A stretch of 64,000 nucleotides of DNA, from positions 40,810,759-40,874,758 of the forward strand of contig NC_087063.1 of NCBI RefSeq assembly GCF_963678635.1, written 5' to 3'. This document shows, one piece after another, positions 33,096-43,110 of the stretch. A program made the position numbers and the translations under genes. The notes under the pieces are model-generated. The model was not told the DNA's origin, made no database searches, and worked only from the letters and a program-made list of their open reading frames with translations. How positions within the stretch are numbered: position 1 is the first letter of the stretch; every line of letters starts with the position of its first letter. Source of the DNA: Symsagittifera roscoffensis (Eukaryota > Xenacoelomorpha > Acoela > Convolutidae).

Positions 33096-34145
33096 TACAA
33101 ATAAAAAACTTCGTCGAAAGTTATTTTGTTATTCATTGTTACGAGTACGGAGGCGGCGTTCGCAATCTGTATTGCCTGGGAGATTCTCTGTTTTACAAAG
33201 CTGCCTACTCTGGGATCTTCAGTGCATATAGTTAGATTCTTACAAAGCTAGCTCAAAGAAAATTTCTGTGCTGGTGACGGCCGCGACCTGAATTTCAAAA
33301 GCTAGCGGTTGAAAAAGATCTCCATCATCTACAAGATCTTCATACTTGTCATTTTATCGCTCTTTCGCTTCAGCGGCAGCCGTACCAGGGTTACAAACAG
33401 ATCCGGCATTAATCCTACAAGGAGCTAAGGAGTCTACTACCGTTATATCCCGCAAGAGCTGCTTACCAACAGCCCATGGAACGAGCGTCAAACCGTCTGG
33501 TCGCTTCTGATTGGTCCTGTAGAGGTGTCGTGGTTCTGAAACAGACGGAATGTGAGTAGAAGATAAAGTTTGCTTAAAAGGACATTCAGGTTTGAATGCC
33601 TAGAGAATCTTCCTGCCTTTTTGAGGCAAGAAAGACCATGCCAACCATCCTCGGTAACGTCTTTTCCGCACAAGCATTTATGCCGTTCGCATATTTTTGA
33701 GCCTAATCGAGGTCCTATTGCATTTCTGAGTTGTTGGTTTGACAATTTTAACCTTAAATTTTTGCAAGGGATGACGTTCAACCAATGGAAGCCAGACTAT
33801 CTTGGAACGCGTTGAGTCGGTTTACGTCCGTTGGTTCGAGTCGTAAAATCAAGTCTGCAATTTGGCTGTCAAAAATTGGCTACGTTCAATGTTTTTGGAT
33901 TTCATTTTCCGGACCGATTTCAATTTTTCCAAGTTCAAACCAACGTTTAAGCGCATCATCATAGGTTCCATCCACATGCTTCAAACCAAGATTTCGCTCA
34001 AGGCATCTTTTGCGCCTACTGCTGAGGCTAAGAAAGCGGGTAAAGCGAGTAGACGAGCGGAAGAAACGCCCAAGCCGCCTTTGGCTGCCGGGAGAACTGC
34101 TTGTAAAAATTGGTTATCATCCATTTTCACGAGCGGTTGCACCCA
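33096..34145 (-). pseudogene. Element B copy 4: R2-like C-terminal region with nuclease, minus strand
   Basis: Read on the minus strand: QAVLPAAKGGLGVSSARLLA (about 34125), LILRLEPTDVNRLNAFQDSL (about 33845), the zinc-knuckle CLCGKDVTEDGWHGLSC (about 33650), a TLVPWAVGKQLL nuclease stretch (about 33480), an AGSVCNPGTAAAEA stretch, and a tail ending at a TAA at 33096-33098. A frameshift near 33485 splits it and another damages the 33830 region. The plus-strand frame at 33862-34209 is the antisense of this copy and is not a gene. It joins element A head-to-head near 34140. Confidence 0.65.
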
Positions 34146-34148
34146 ACC

Positions 34149-34808
34149 ATGGCAGTTCCCGACAGAACAGCACTTCTTTTTGGGCCAAAGGAAACCATTC
34201 CCGAAGTAGCATATAAGTCCATCACAGAAGATGTGGTAGCAAAAACTGCAGGAAGACTGAATGGATCCGCTGGTCCATCGGGATTAGATGCTGAAGTATT
34301 TAAGAGAATGCTTTGTTCAAAAAATTATGCCCAAGACGGAAAAATGCTGAGAGAAGAAATCTCTTTGATGTGCTTCAGATTGTGCACCATGCACAACTGC
34401 CCCGGATTACTTGCGCCTTTGACGTCTTGTCGTCTTTTAGCCCTTGATAAGAACCCTGGAGTGCGACCAATCGGGGTTGGGGAAGTTCTCCGTAGACTTC
34501 TAGGGAAATGTATTGTCCACGCATTCAAAGACCCGATCAAGAAAGCCGCAGGAAACCTGCAAACATGTGCCGGATTCGAAGCTGGTGCAGAAGCTGCTAT
34601 TCATGCTATGAAAGAACTCTACGAGGAAGAGAACTCGGAAGCTGTGATAATGATCGACGCCTCAAATGCCTTCAACTCCATGAACAGAGCAGTGGCTCTA
34701 AACAACATACAAGTACTGTGCCCAACGATTGCCACGTATTTAATAAATACATACAGGCAGCCATCGCGCTTATTTATGATAGGAGGTGGGGAATTAAAAT
34801 CAAGTGAA
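34149..34808 (+). pseudogene. Element A copy 1: truncated R2-like reverse transcriptase
   Basis: Almost identical to the first 660 nt of element A copy 2 (35898 on), including the NGSAGPSGLDAEVF, NPGVRPIGVGEVLRR and IDASNAFNSMNR (motif A) regions. Homology ends abruptly after SSE at about 34808, just before motif B. A repeat-derived 120-bp piece follows, so the catalytic YADD-equivalent and nuclease are missing. Confidence 0.75.
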
Positions 34809-34929
34809 GTAATATTCGAAAATGATACAAAATAAAAACCTAATAGTAGTAATATGCCAGTCCTGTTTTGGGGAGTGACCTTGTGGTCTGGGGACACTGA
34901 GACCCAGCGATGAACGCACAATTTTCACT
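34809..34929. repeat. Short piece of the array repeat at the junction of the duplicated composite
   Basis: Nearly the same as 31221-31341 (ATTCGAAAATGATA to CACAATTTTCACT). It joins the broken end of element A copy 1 to the broken 3' end of element B copy 5. Confidence 0.75.
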
Positions 34930-35885
34930 GAGATTCTCTGTTTGACAAAGCTGCCTACTCTTAGATCCTCAGTGCATATGCTTAGATTCTTACAAAGCTA
35001 GCTCAAAAAAGTTTCTGTGCTGGGGACGGCCGCGCCCTGAATTTCAAAAGCTAACGGTTGAAAAAGATCTCCATCATCTACAAGATCTTCATACTTGTCA
35101 TTTTTTTGCTCTTTCGCTTCAGCGGCAGCCGTACCAGGGTTACAAACAGATCCGGCATTAACCCTACAAGGAGCTAAGGAGTCTGCTACCGGTACATCCC
35201 ACAAGAGCTGCTTACCAACAGCCCATGGAACGAGCGTCAAACCGTCTGGTCGCTTCTTATTGGTCCTGTAGAGGTGTCGTGGTTCTGAAACAGACGGAAT
35301 GTGAGTAGAAGATAAAGTTTGCTTAAAAGGACATTCAGGTTTGAATGCCTAGAGAATCTCCCTGCACTTTTGAGGCAAGAAAGACCATGCCAACCATCCT
35401 CGGTAACGTCTTTTCCGCACAAGCATTTATGCCGTTCGCATATTTTTGAGCCTAATCGAGGTCCTATTGCATTTCTGAGTTGTTGGTTTGACAATTTTAA
35501 CCTTAAATTTTTGCAAGGGATGACGTTCAACCATTGGAAGCCAGACTATCTTGGAACGCGTTGAGTCGGTTTACGTCCGTTGGTTCGAGTCGTAAAATCA
35601 AGTCTGCAATTTGGCTGTCAAAAATTGGCTACGTTCAATGTTTTTGGATTTCATTTTCCGGACCGATTTCAATTTTTCCAAGTTCAAACCAACGTTTAAG
35701 CGCATCATCATAGGTTCCATCCACATGCTTCAAACCAAGATTTCGCTCAAGGCATCTTTTGCGCCTACTGCTGAGGCTAAGAAAGCGGGTAAAGCGAGTA
35801 GACGAGCGGAAGAATCGCCCAAGCCACCTTTGGCTGCCGGGAGAACTGCTTGTAAAAATTGGTTATCATCCATTTTCACGAGCGG
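34930..35885 (-). pseudogene. Element B copy 5, minus strand
   Basis: Near-duplicate of copy 4: the same LPAAKGGLG region, zinc-knuckle CLCGKDVTEDGWHGLSC (about 35400) and nuclease TLVPWAVGKQLLWDVPVADS (about 35235-35175), here with the WDV acidic residue kept. The 3' tail is cut at 34930 by the junction repeat. A frameshift near 35235 separates knuckle and nuclease. The apparent plus-strand ORF at 35611-35958 is its antisense. Confidence 0.7.
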
Positions 35886-35897
35886 TTGCACCCAACC

Positions 35898-38198
35898 ATG
35901 GCAGTTCCCGACAGAACAGAACTTCTTTTTGGGCCAAAGGAAACCATTCCCGAAGTAGCATATAAGTCCATCACAGAAGATGTGGTAGCAAAAACTGCAG
36001 GAAGACTGAATGGATCCGCTGGTCCATCGGGATTAGATGCTGAAGTATTTAAGAGAATGCTTTGTTCAAAAAATTATGCCCAAGACGGAAAAATGCTGAG
36101 AGAAGAAATCTCTTTGATGTGCTTCAGATTGTGCACCATGCACAACTGCCCCGGATTACTTGCGCCTTTGACGTCTTGTCGTCTTTTAGCCCTTGATAAG
36201 AACCCTGGAGTGCGACCAATCGGGGTTGGGGAAGTTCTCCGTAGACTTCTAGGAAAATGTATTGTCCACGCATTCAAAGACCCGATCAAGGAAGCCGCAG
36301 GAAACCTGCAAACATGTGCCGGATTCGAAGCTGGTGCAGAAGCTGCTATTCATGCTATGAAAGAACTCTACGAGGAAGAGAACTCGGAAGCTGTGATAAT
36401 GATCGACGCCTCAAATGCCTTCAACTCCATGAACAGAGCAGTGGCTCTAAACAACATACAAGTACTGTGCCCAACGATTGCCACGTATTTAATAAACACA
36501 TACAGGCAGCCATCGCGCTTATTTGTGATAGGAGGTGGGGAATTAAAATCAAGTGAAGGAACCACGCAAGGAGATCCACTCGCGATGCCTTGGTTCTCTA
36601 TCAACACGAGAAGACTAATCAATGTACTTGCCGAACAAACTGAGGTGAAGCAAGCATGGCTGGCAGATGACGCCACCGGATGCGGAAGCATTGCGAACTT
36701 ATGGAAGTGGTACGAGAAACTAATTAAAGAAGGAAACAAAGACGATTATTTTGTTAACAAACTGAAATGCTGGCTGGTAGTGAAATCTGAGAGTCTGAGT
36801 GAAAAGGCAAAAGTGATGTTTAATGGAACAAAAAATGTCACTACGGCCGGCAAAAGGCATTTGGGTGCAGCACTTGGGACTCAAGATTTCAAGACTGCTT
36901 ACTGCAAAGATAAAATTGAAATATGGGCTAAGGAATTGAACGTGTTGAGTGGGTTCGCCGTTTCACAACCACATGCAGCATTCTCTGCGTTTAGCAAAGG
37001 ATTTAAATCAAAGTTTACATACTACTTTCGGACTATACCTGAAATAGCTGATATGCTCGAACCAATAGAATGTGTTCTGGAGAACAAACTTATTCCAGCG
37101 CTCTTCGGGTCTGAGTCCCCACTGGAGAACAAGAAAAGACCAATTATTGGGTTACCAGTAAGCAAAGGCGGTCTTGGTTTCGGAGCGCTAAAAGAAGAAG
37201 CAAGATTTCAAAATGAAAACTCAAAAATCTTCTCAAAACCCCATAAGCAAGCCATCATTGACCAGCTTTCGGATACCACTCTCGAGTATAGCGGCGGAAG
37301 AAAACAAATAGCAACTCGGAAACGCGAAAGGGAGAAAGAATTAGAAGAAGCAGTTTCACAATCATTTACCACCGAAGAAAAAAGGAAGTGGAAACAAAAC
37401 ACAGACAAGGGAGCTAGTACCTGGCTAACCGCCCTACCTCTAAAAAGCCAAGGAATGAACCTCTCAAAAACCGAATTTCGGGACTCGCTGAGATTACGAT
37501 ACAATATTCCCCTACAAAATATCCCCCGCAATTGCCCTTGCGGAAAACCTTTTTCCGTTGACCATGCCCTGTGCTGTAAAAAAGGTGGTTTCATATCCGC
37601 GAGGCATGACAAACTTCGGAACCTTCTTGCAGGGTCGCTAACAAGGGTATGCATTAATGTGGAATTCGAACCACAACTGACAAAAATTGATAACGAAGTA
37701 TTCAGATTACAAACCACATCAACTGAAGATGACGCGAGGCTAGACATCAAAGCTAGAGACTTTTGGGAGACTGGACAGACTACGTTTTTTGACGTTCGGG
37801 TTACACATGTTAACGCTCCCTCACATGGCACCAAGGCTACAACTGAAATCTTCAAATCACAAGAAAACGAGAAAAAAAGAAAGTATCTGGAAAGAATTGT
37901 CGAGGTGGAGAACAGTTCCTTCACGCCGCTGGTCTTCGGCACTAACGGGGGAATGGGAATAGAATGCAGCATTTTTCTCAAACAATTAGCTGTTAAACTT
38001 TCCCGGAACGAAGATGGCAACTCTTATTCAACCTGTATCAACTATCTGAGAACTCGATTATCATTCTGTACATTAAAATCTGTTATAATATGTATTCGAG
38101 GTACCCGTACTCCATTCAACAGTAGTTCAGTATGCCAGGAATCATCATTAGCGGAAGATTTTCTGTTGAACTCAGCAGCTGCCGATATCGCCTCATAA
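35898..38198 (+). CDS. Element A copy 2: R2-like reverse transcriptase with restriction-like endonuclease (766 aa)
   Basis: Uninterrupted ORF of a site-type non-LTR retrotransposon of a kind common in non-bilaterian and other invertebrate genomes. I start it at the ATG at 35898 (context ACCATGG), because the 39 nt of open frame before it start at TTG and are antisense to element B. RT motifs: NPGVRPIG, motif A IDASNAFNSMNR (Asp about 170), motif B GTTQGDPLAMP (about 221) and motif C LADDA (Asp 257-258, Leu in place of the usual Tyr or Phe). After the thumb comes a zinc-knuckle C546-x-C548-x7-H556-x3-C560, then a PD-(D/E)XK-like nuclease with Asp about 616 and FDVRV Asp about 632, and an FTPLVFGTNGGMG stretch. 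The N-terminal zinc fingers are absent, so the copy is 5'-truncated even though the frame is intact. Confidence 0.8.
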   Translation: MAVPDRTELLFGPKETIPEVAYKSITEDVVAKTAGRLNGSAGPSGLDAEVFKRMLCSKNYAQDGKMLREEISLMCFRLCTMHNCPGLLAPLTSCRLLALDKNPGVRPIGVGEVLRRLLGKCIVHAFKDPIKEAAGNLQTCAGFEAGAEAAIHAMKELYEEENSEAVIMIDASNAFNSMNRAVALNNIQVLCPTIATYLINTYRQPSRLFVIGGGELKSSEGTTQGDPLAMPWFSINTRRLINVLAEQTEVKQAWLADDATGCGSIANLWKWYEKLIKEGNKDDYFVNKLKCWLVVKSESLSEKAKVMFNGTKNVTTAGKRHLGAALGTQDFKTAYCKDKIEIWAKELNVLSGFAVSQPHAAFSAFSKGFKSKFTYYFRTIPEIADMLEPIECVLENKLIPALFGSESPLENKKRPIIGLPVSKGGLGFGALKEEARFQNENSKIFSKPHKQAIIDQLSDTTLEYSGGRKQIATRKREREKELEEAVSQSFTTEEKRKWKQNTDKGASTWLTALPLKSQGMNLSKTEFRDSLRLRYNIPLQNIPRNCPCGKPFSVDHALCCKKGGFISARHDKLRNLLAGSLTRVCINVEFEPQLTKIDNEVFRLQTTSTEDDARLDIKARDFWETGQTTFFDVRVTHVNAPSHGTKATTEIFKSQENEKKRKYLERIVEVENSSFTPLVFGTNGGMGIECSIFLKQLAVKLSRNEDGNSYSTCINYLRTRLSFCTLKSVIICIRGTRTPFNSSSVCQESSLAEDFLLNSAAADIAS

Positions 38199-38299
38199 TT
38201 TTTATTAGTTTTATATACCCGTTTGTTTCATTGTATATCTGTAAATACGTTTTATTCTTTAATAAAGAAGTTAGTACTTCCCTTTATATAATGCTGGTA

Positions 38300-38348
38300 T
38301 GGGCCCTATCCAGCTTGTGCACGACCGTACCTGAACGGAAGGGCCCCT
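38300..38348 (+). terminator. GC-rich hairpin in the 3' UTR of element A
   Basis: GGGCCCTATCC and GGAAGGGCCC form an imperfect stem about 100 nt after the stop codon, followed by T-rich DNA and the end of the element near 38385. RT of R2-type elements recognises structured 3' UTR RNA, so this may be part of that signal (inference). Confidence 0.35.
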
Positions 38349-38385
38349 TTTATAATTTACGTTATTTTTTCCATTTTCACGTTAG

Positions 38386-38960
38386 TGACCTTGCATAAGG
38401 AGTTTCTTAGTAATTTGTCGTAGCGTTCCAAAAGATCATTTTGCAAAAAACAAGGGCTCGTACGCTAAAAATATGGGAGTTTTGGCAATTTTTCAGGAGG
38501 TAAAAACCATAATGGGCGTCTAGTTCGTCAATGGCATCCGAGATTTTTTCAAGCTCCTTAATTTTTTCGTCGAGCAATTCTTTTCGGCAAAGTTCGCCGA
38601 TTGGAGATCCTAAAATGAGGAGTTCTTCTTTTGTTTTTATTTTTTTTTAGGCATGTTTTTCGAAACCTCATTTCTTAGAATTTAAGCGTGTTGACAATAA
38701 AATTGGTTTTAGATGATGGTTTTAGGATTGGTTTTAGATGATGGATATCCGCAATTTTAACCGCTATCGTTCGGTGTTCAGGGCGCGGCCGGCCGTAGCA
38801 TTGAAAGTTTATTGAGCAAGCTTTGTAAGAACCTAAGCGTATGTTTTGAAGATCACAGGGCAGGCATCTTTTAAAGCAGAGAATTTCAAGGATTTTGCCT
38901 TGAATATGCGATGAAGGGACTCCTGACTGTCACCTCGGTTACTATGACCTTCTGATTATA
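38386..38960. repeat. Scrambled fragments of the array repeat and of other elements
   Basis: 38386-38480 is the reverse complement of array text (GACCTTGCATAAGGAGTTTC and CAAGGGCTCGTACGC). 38693-38890 matches the forward tail of element B near 26925-27090 (CCGCAATTTTAACCGCTATC). 38930-38957 is the reverse of a piece of the RT fragment near 32880. This shows repeated rearrangement at this border. Confidence 0.5.
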
Positions 38961-40570
38961 TTAAATGTTAACGCGGTTGAGAAGTAAAACCATGGCGCAT
39001 TATTGAGGAATGGCATTTTGTTTTTTAATCAACCGTGAGCGTTTTCAGGCTCTGGAATATGGATGGGACGTTATGCTACTAGTTCTTGGTTTCACACAGC
39101 TCGAGGTTCTAGCCACGTTGCCAAATAGAAATAAATATTGCTGTTAGTGGAAGTACTCAAGGGATTTGATTCGATCTGTGCGGGAGCAAAACAGAGACAG
39201 AGTATGGAGCAGATGAGAGAATTCGGATACCATAACTCCTGTTTCAGTCACCCAAAGTTTCAACTAGATACTTTTCTGGTTAGAACCCAAGTAATTACAG
39301 AGTTTTTTTTCTAACTTTTCTATGGGTAATTGCTGAAGTGACTAGAAGCCGTTTACAAAATACTAATATGCGTAGCTTCTAATTTGAAAAGCTGAAGTTC
39401 ATTTGATTCTGTAGGCTTGGGCTGGTATATGAAGTGACATCAGCCACTACCTCAACTCTTACCACGTCAACTGGTTTAACTGGGCTATGCAGGACAAAGG
39501 AAGGCCTCTGAAGGTTACATCCCCACTAGCTCATCGGGCCAAGTCGAGAAAATGTACTTGTCGCTTGTTTATTTATAGTAAATTGTATTATTGATGGACC
39601 TTGACCCTCAACTTCATAGTAAAATTATTGAACTTTGATAAGTTGCATAATGTTAATATTGGTTAGTGGCGTGATTTAAATTAAAGTTCATAGTATGATG
39701 CATGTTATTGTTGGAATTGATATTTCAGGTTAATTCTAACATCAATACCGAGTGGCTTAAATCTTGAATGAAACTTCGGAATCCCAATTTTTATTTATAT
39801 CAACGGGACATCGAACAAACTAACACTAAGCATCCCAACAAATAAATCAGCTCAATTAAAGTACAATGTCCATGATATGCGATATGAGCTAAGTTATTTT
39901 GGTTTGAATCAGTCTTACTGTTTTTTTTGTGAGTTAAATAAAAGTCTTTTGATTGTTTCTTTTTCCATTAAAAAATGAATTTTGTTTTGTACTACCCCCC
40001 CCCCGCAAACAAAAGAAAACTCCCAATTTTTTACGTGACAAATGAAGGCAGTGATGATCCAAAATTGTGCTTATGGAGCCTGATTTTTACTTCTCAATCG
40101 TGTTATTCTTGCTGATATTGCGAAGTAAAATGTCAGATCACAATTTGAAGTTGTTTGAATCATTACTTTTTACGATTTAGATTAATTGAACATGAAAATT
40201 GAACAACTTGATCTCTCGATTTCTTAGATTTAGGACGTCGCAATAAAACTCTTCTCTTGAAAACTCTCTTTGCGGTAGCTTGGTAAAATGGAGCACTGGG
40301 TAATTTATTAAGGAGATAAATTTATCGTGTGATATAAAAATGAAGGAAATGTCATCTTGGATGCCGTTCAATTGCGTAATCTGCTAATTATAATATTTTA
40401 TTTCAAGTTTTTCACGTAAGCTTGCCAGTAAATACTTCAGGTTTTTACGCTTGCGATTTGCAAGCGATGTGAAAGAAAACATTTACCATTTGTTCAATCA
40501 AATAGCATGTTTTTTTGTTTCGATCATTTGAAAATAGTATAGAAATTAATTATATAATTTCCGTCTATTA
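38961..40570. other. Non-coding DNA, nothing recognised
   Basis: AT-rich without a supported ORF, RNA gene or clear repeat. A run of ten or eleven C lies near 39995. A CGCTTGCGATTTGCAAGCG near-palindrome occurs near 40450. Confidence 0.3.
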
Positions 40571-40668
40571 CAAAACCACATCTCACAAATCAAAATTGCC
40601 TCTGTGGGTAAAATGCAAGACTTCTCACCTTATGAAAAAAACCAGCAACTCTCAAGCGACAAGTATTT
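40571..40668 (+). repeat. 98-bp direct repeat, copy 1 (copy 2 at 41295-41390)
   Basis: CAAAACCACATCTCACAAAT to CTCAAGCGACAAGTAT is identical in both places. Copy 2 is the start of the RT-bearing fragment at 41.3-42.7 kb. Copy 1 abuts a copy of the GTTCCGACC repeat. Confidence 0.85.
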
Positions 40669-40671
40669 GAA

Positions 40672-41140
40672 AATTGGGGAGGAACTTTGTATTCTGGTGT
40701 TTTGGTTTTTTCCACGCAAAATCAGGCACCACAAATAATCATCGGACTGGGTTGAGTGATATAACATATTAAAGCCCTTTCAGTGATTGGAACGACATGT
40801 AAAAAGTTTCGCAATTTCGAGAAAAACCGGTTTGAAATTTTTCGATTTTCCGTCTATAGTTTCGACCGAATAAAGAGATTATAACTTGTTAAACTGGTCA
40901 TTTAGGCTCGAAAAAACGATTTTTTGAAACGAAAACTAATTTTGAAAGGTTTCTTCGGCTTTTCCGAGAAAAAAGAAATTCTAAAATATGTTTTTTGTTT
41001 TTCATGCTTTTTTGAAGACAACTTGTCGATTATGCCTAATTTACGTATTTTTCACGCGTGTGTATAGTTTTTCTTATTACACCACGCATAAAAAACGACA
41101 CTAATTTAAAAAAACTAATTAATTTGAAGAACTTTTTTTT
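40672..41140 (+). repeat. GTTCCGACC-family repeat, split copy
   Basis: Shares AGGAACTTTGTATTC, ATAATCATCGGACTGGGTTG and CGAGAAAAACCGG with copies at 47310-47900, 51410-52000, 53105-53680 and 55948-56430. Its expected 3' end (ATGGTCGGAACATTC then CGGCTATCCTTG) appears only at 43058-43106, after the RT-bearing segment, as if this copy had been split by an insertion. Confidence 0.6.
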
Positions 41141-41294
41141 TCGTTTTTATGAGACAAAAGCATGCGTTTATTGAAAAACATTCATTGTATTTTATTGAAG
41201 GAAATCAATTTCAACCATACTGCTACAGCAACGGAGATAAGTAGTGAGATAGTGGTATAAATAACTCGAAAAGATAATAAAATATAATGTGCCC

Positions 41295-42720
41295 AAAACC
41301 ACATCTCACAAATCAAAATTGCCTCTGTGGGTAAAATGCAAGACTTCTCACCTTATGAAAAAAACCAGCAACTCTCAAGCGACAAGTATCAACAAAAACA
41401 GACCTGGCAAAACTAATAAAGATCAAGAAAATGGAAACGAAGTACATAAAACCCTCGTAGAAGATCAAACAGAATTTGATGAAATAATCTTCCAAGGAAG
41501 GAAGTTTTCTGACTTCCAAACATATAAAAGATCAAAACATATAATTGACTGATTTCCAAAAACGATGCATTTCAAAAACCGAACAACGAAGGTCACGATA
41601 ACATAGGAAGTTTTATCCGGAATAAAATTCCCAACGTTGTCGAAGTCGCTCCTAATTATTTCAAAACTGCTTTATCAAAAGGCCAGTTCTCAATCTATTA
41701 AAAAACCTGTGACTTCGTGCCGATTTTTGAAGATGATGACAAAGCTGACACAGCAATGCAGACCAACCAGCTTACTCTGTAACATCTCAAAAAGCTAGAA
41801 ACGGTTATATATGACGAACTAAACAAAATTGTTAAAAAACAGTCTGCACTTTCACTACTCGCAACTCGGTTTTAGGAAAAAGCGATCGGTAATAACTCAA
41901 ATGCTTGTATTTTGTAACCAACTTTATAAATATTACGACGGCAACGAGAACGAACTACTCGTGTTAAACTTAAGGTTTCAAGAAAGCAGTCGATAGTTTC
42001 TCTCATAATGTACTCATCAATAAAGTCGGCGGAACCGATTTTTTTGAAAAGACTCTCAAATCAGCTGACAAATAGAAGTCAATTTGTTTAAGTATATGAA
42101 ATCTGCTCTTAAACCAACGAAGTCTCAAGTTGTGTATCCCACGGATTGCTACTTGGACCTCTACTTTTCATTATTTGTATCAATGACCTTCCCCAACAAG
42201 TAAAACAGTGTGAACCCTTTGGCTACGCTGATGACTATAAACTTGTAACAACCGATCCGGCAAACCTTCAAGTCGAAATAGATAAAATAAAAACGGTGCA
42301 ACGAAAACAAAATCAATTTATATTAGCAAGAATACTAGGTGTAACCAATCAAAAAAAAAAGGATAATGAACATAAACTTAAGCTCGATTGCAAAAAATTT
42401 GATATGAAGAACGATTAGAAGGACTTGTGTAGGATAATATCGGCCAAACTCTTGGAAAGCAAACTGTGAAAAGCGATGCACCAAAGCCTGAAAACGTACT
42501 ACTTCCTGTAGCGCATCATCTCTACCGAGTCTTACATCATGACAAAAACGAATGCATGCGCGAGCTATATTGTACCGTTGATAAGCTACGCGTCCCAGGT
42601 CTAGCCTGCAACAAAACAGAAATGAAACAGCTAACTAGAAAAACTTCAGCCAACTGGGTCTTGAACAATGGGAGCAAAATTTATAAGGAAATTTAAATAT
42701 TGATCTATCAAAAAGAGCAA
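41295..42720 (+). pseudogene. Decayed non-LTR reverse transcriptase fragment
   Basis: Recognisable pieces in shifting frames: GFRKKRSVITQML...NQLYKYYDG (41868-41945) before motif A, then GLLLGPLLFIICINDLPQQ (motif B, 42145-42200) and FGYADDYKL (motif C, 42218-42243). Downstream frames (42466-42696) carry no recognised domain. Upstream parts are broken by stops. The fragment lies inside a split copy of the GTTCCGACC repeat. Confidence 0.6.
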
Positions 42721-43110
42721 AAATAGAAACAACCCTTGCGACTAACTCTATATAACAAGAATGTATATACCGCCAGAAACGCGCACAAAAAGGCAGAAAA
42801 AAACTTCGGGCTATGATTGAGCAATCTTATAATCATAAGCACAAAGCACACCAACTATCACTAAGCGAAATCAGTAAATCTCCGTTAAAGTTATGCTGGA
42901 AGTACTTTACCACAGGCTACTCGAATGCGTATACATCTTCGTGGATTTTCATGTGAAGTTGCGGACATGCTACACCAATTCAAAAGTTAACTCAGCTGTG
43001 ATGTGACGGACGCGAGCCCTGGATCACTTGATTCAAAGCCTAAACTACTAATACTGCATATGGTCGGAACATTCCTTGCTATTTGCACAGCAACCGGCTA
43101 TCCTTGCTTG

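Noticed and set aside
33826..33845. GGTTCGAGTC resembling a tRNA B box
   Set aside because: No A box at the right distance and no cloverleaf; the sequence is antisense element B coding DNA.
33862..34209. Plus-strand ORF of 115 codons, duplicated at 35611-35958
   Set aside because: Antisense of the minus-strand element B coding region, which reads as a recognisable RT C-terminal segment; conservation between the two copies only reflects the recent duplication.
37208..38020. Minus-strand ORF of 270 codons
   Set aside because: Exact shadow of the element A RT-nuclease ORF, which has real domain motifs on the plus strand.
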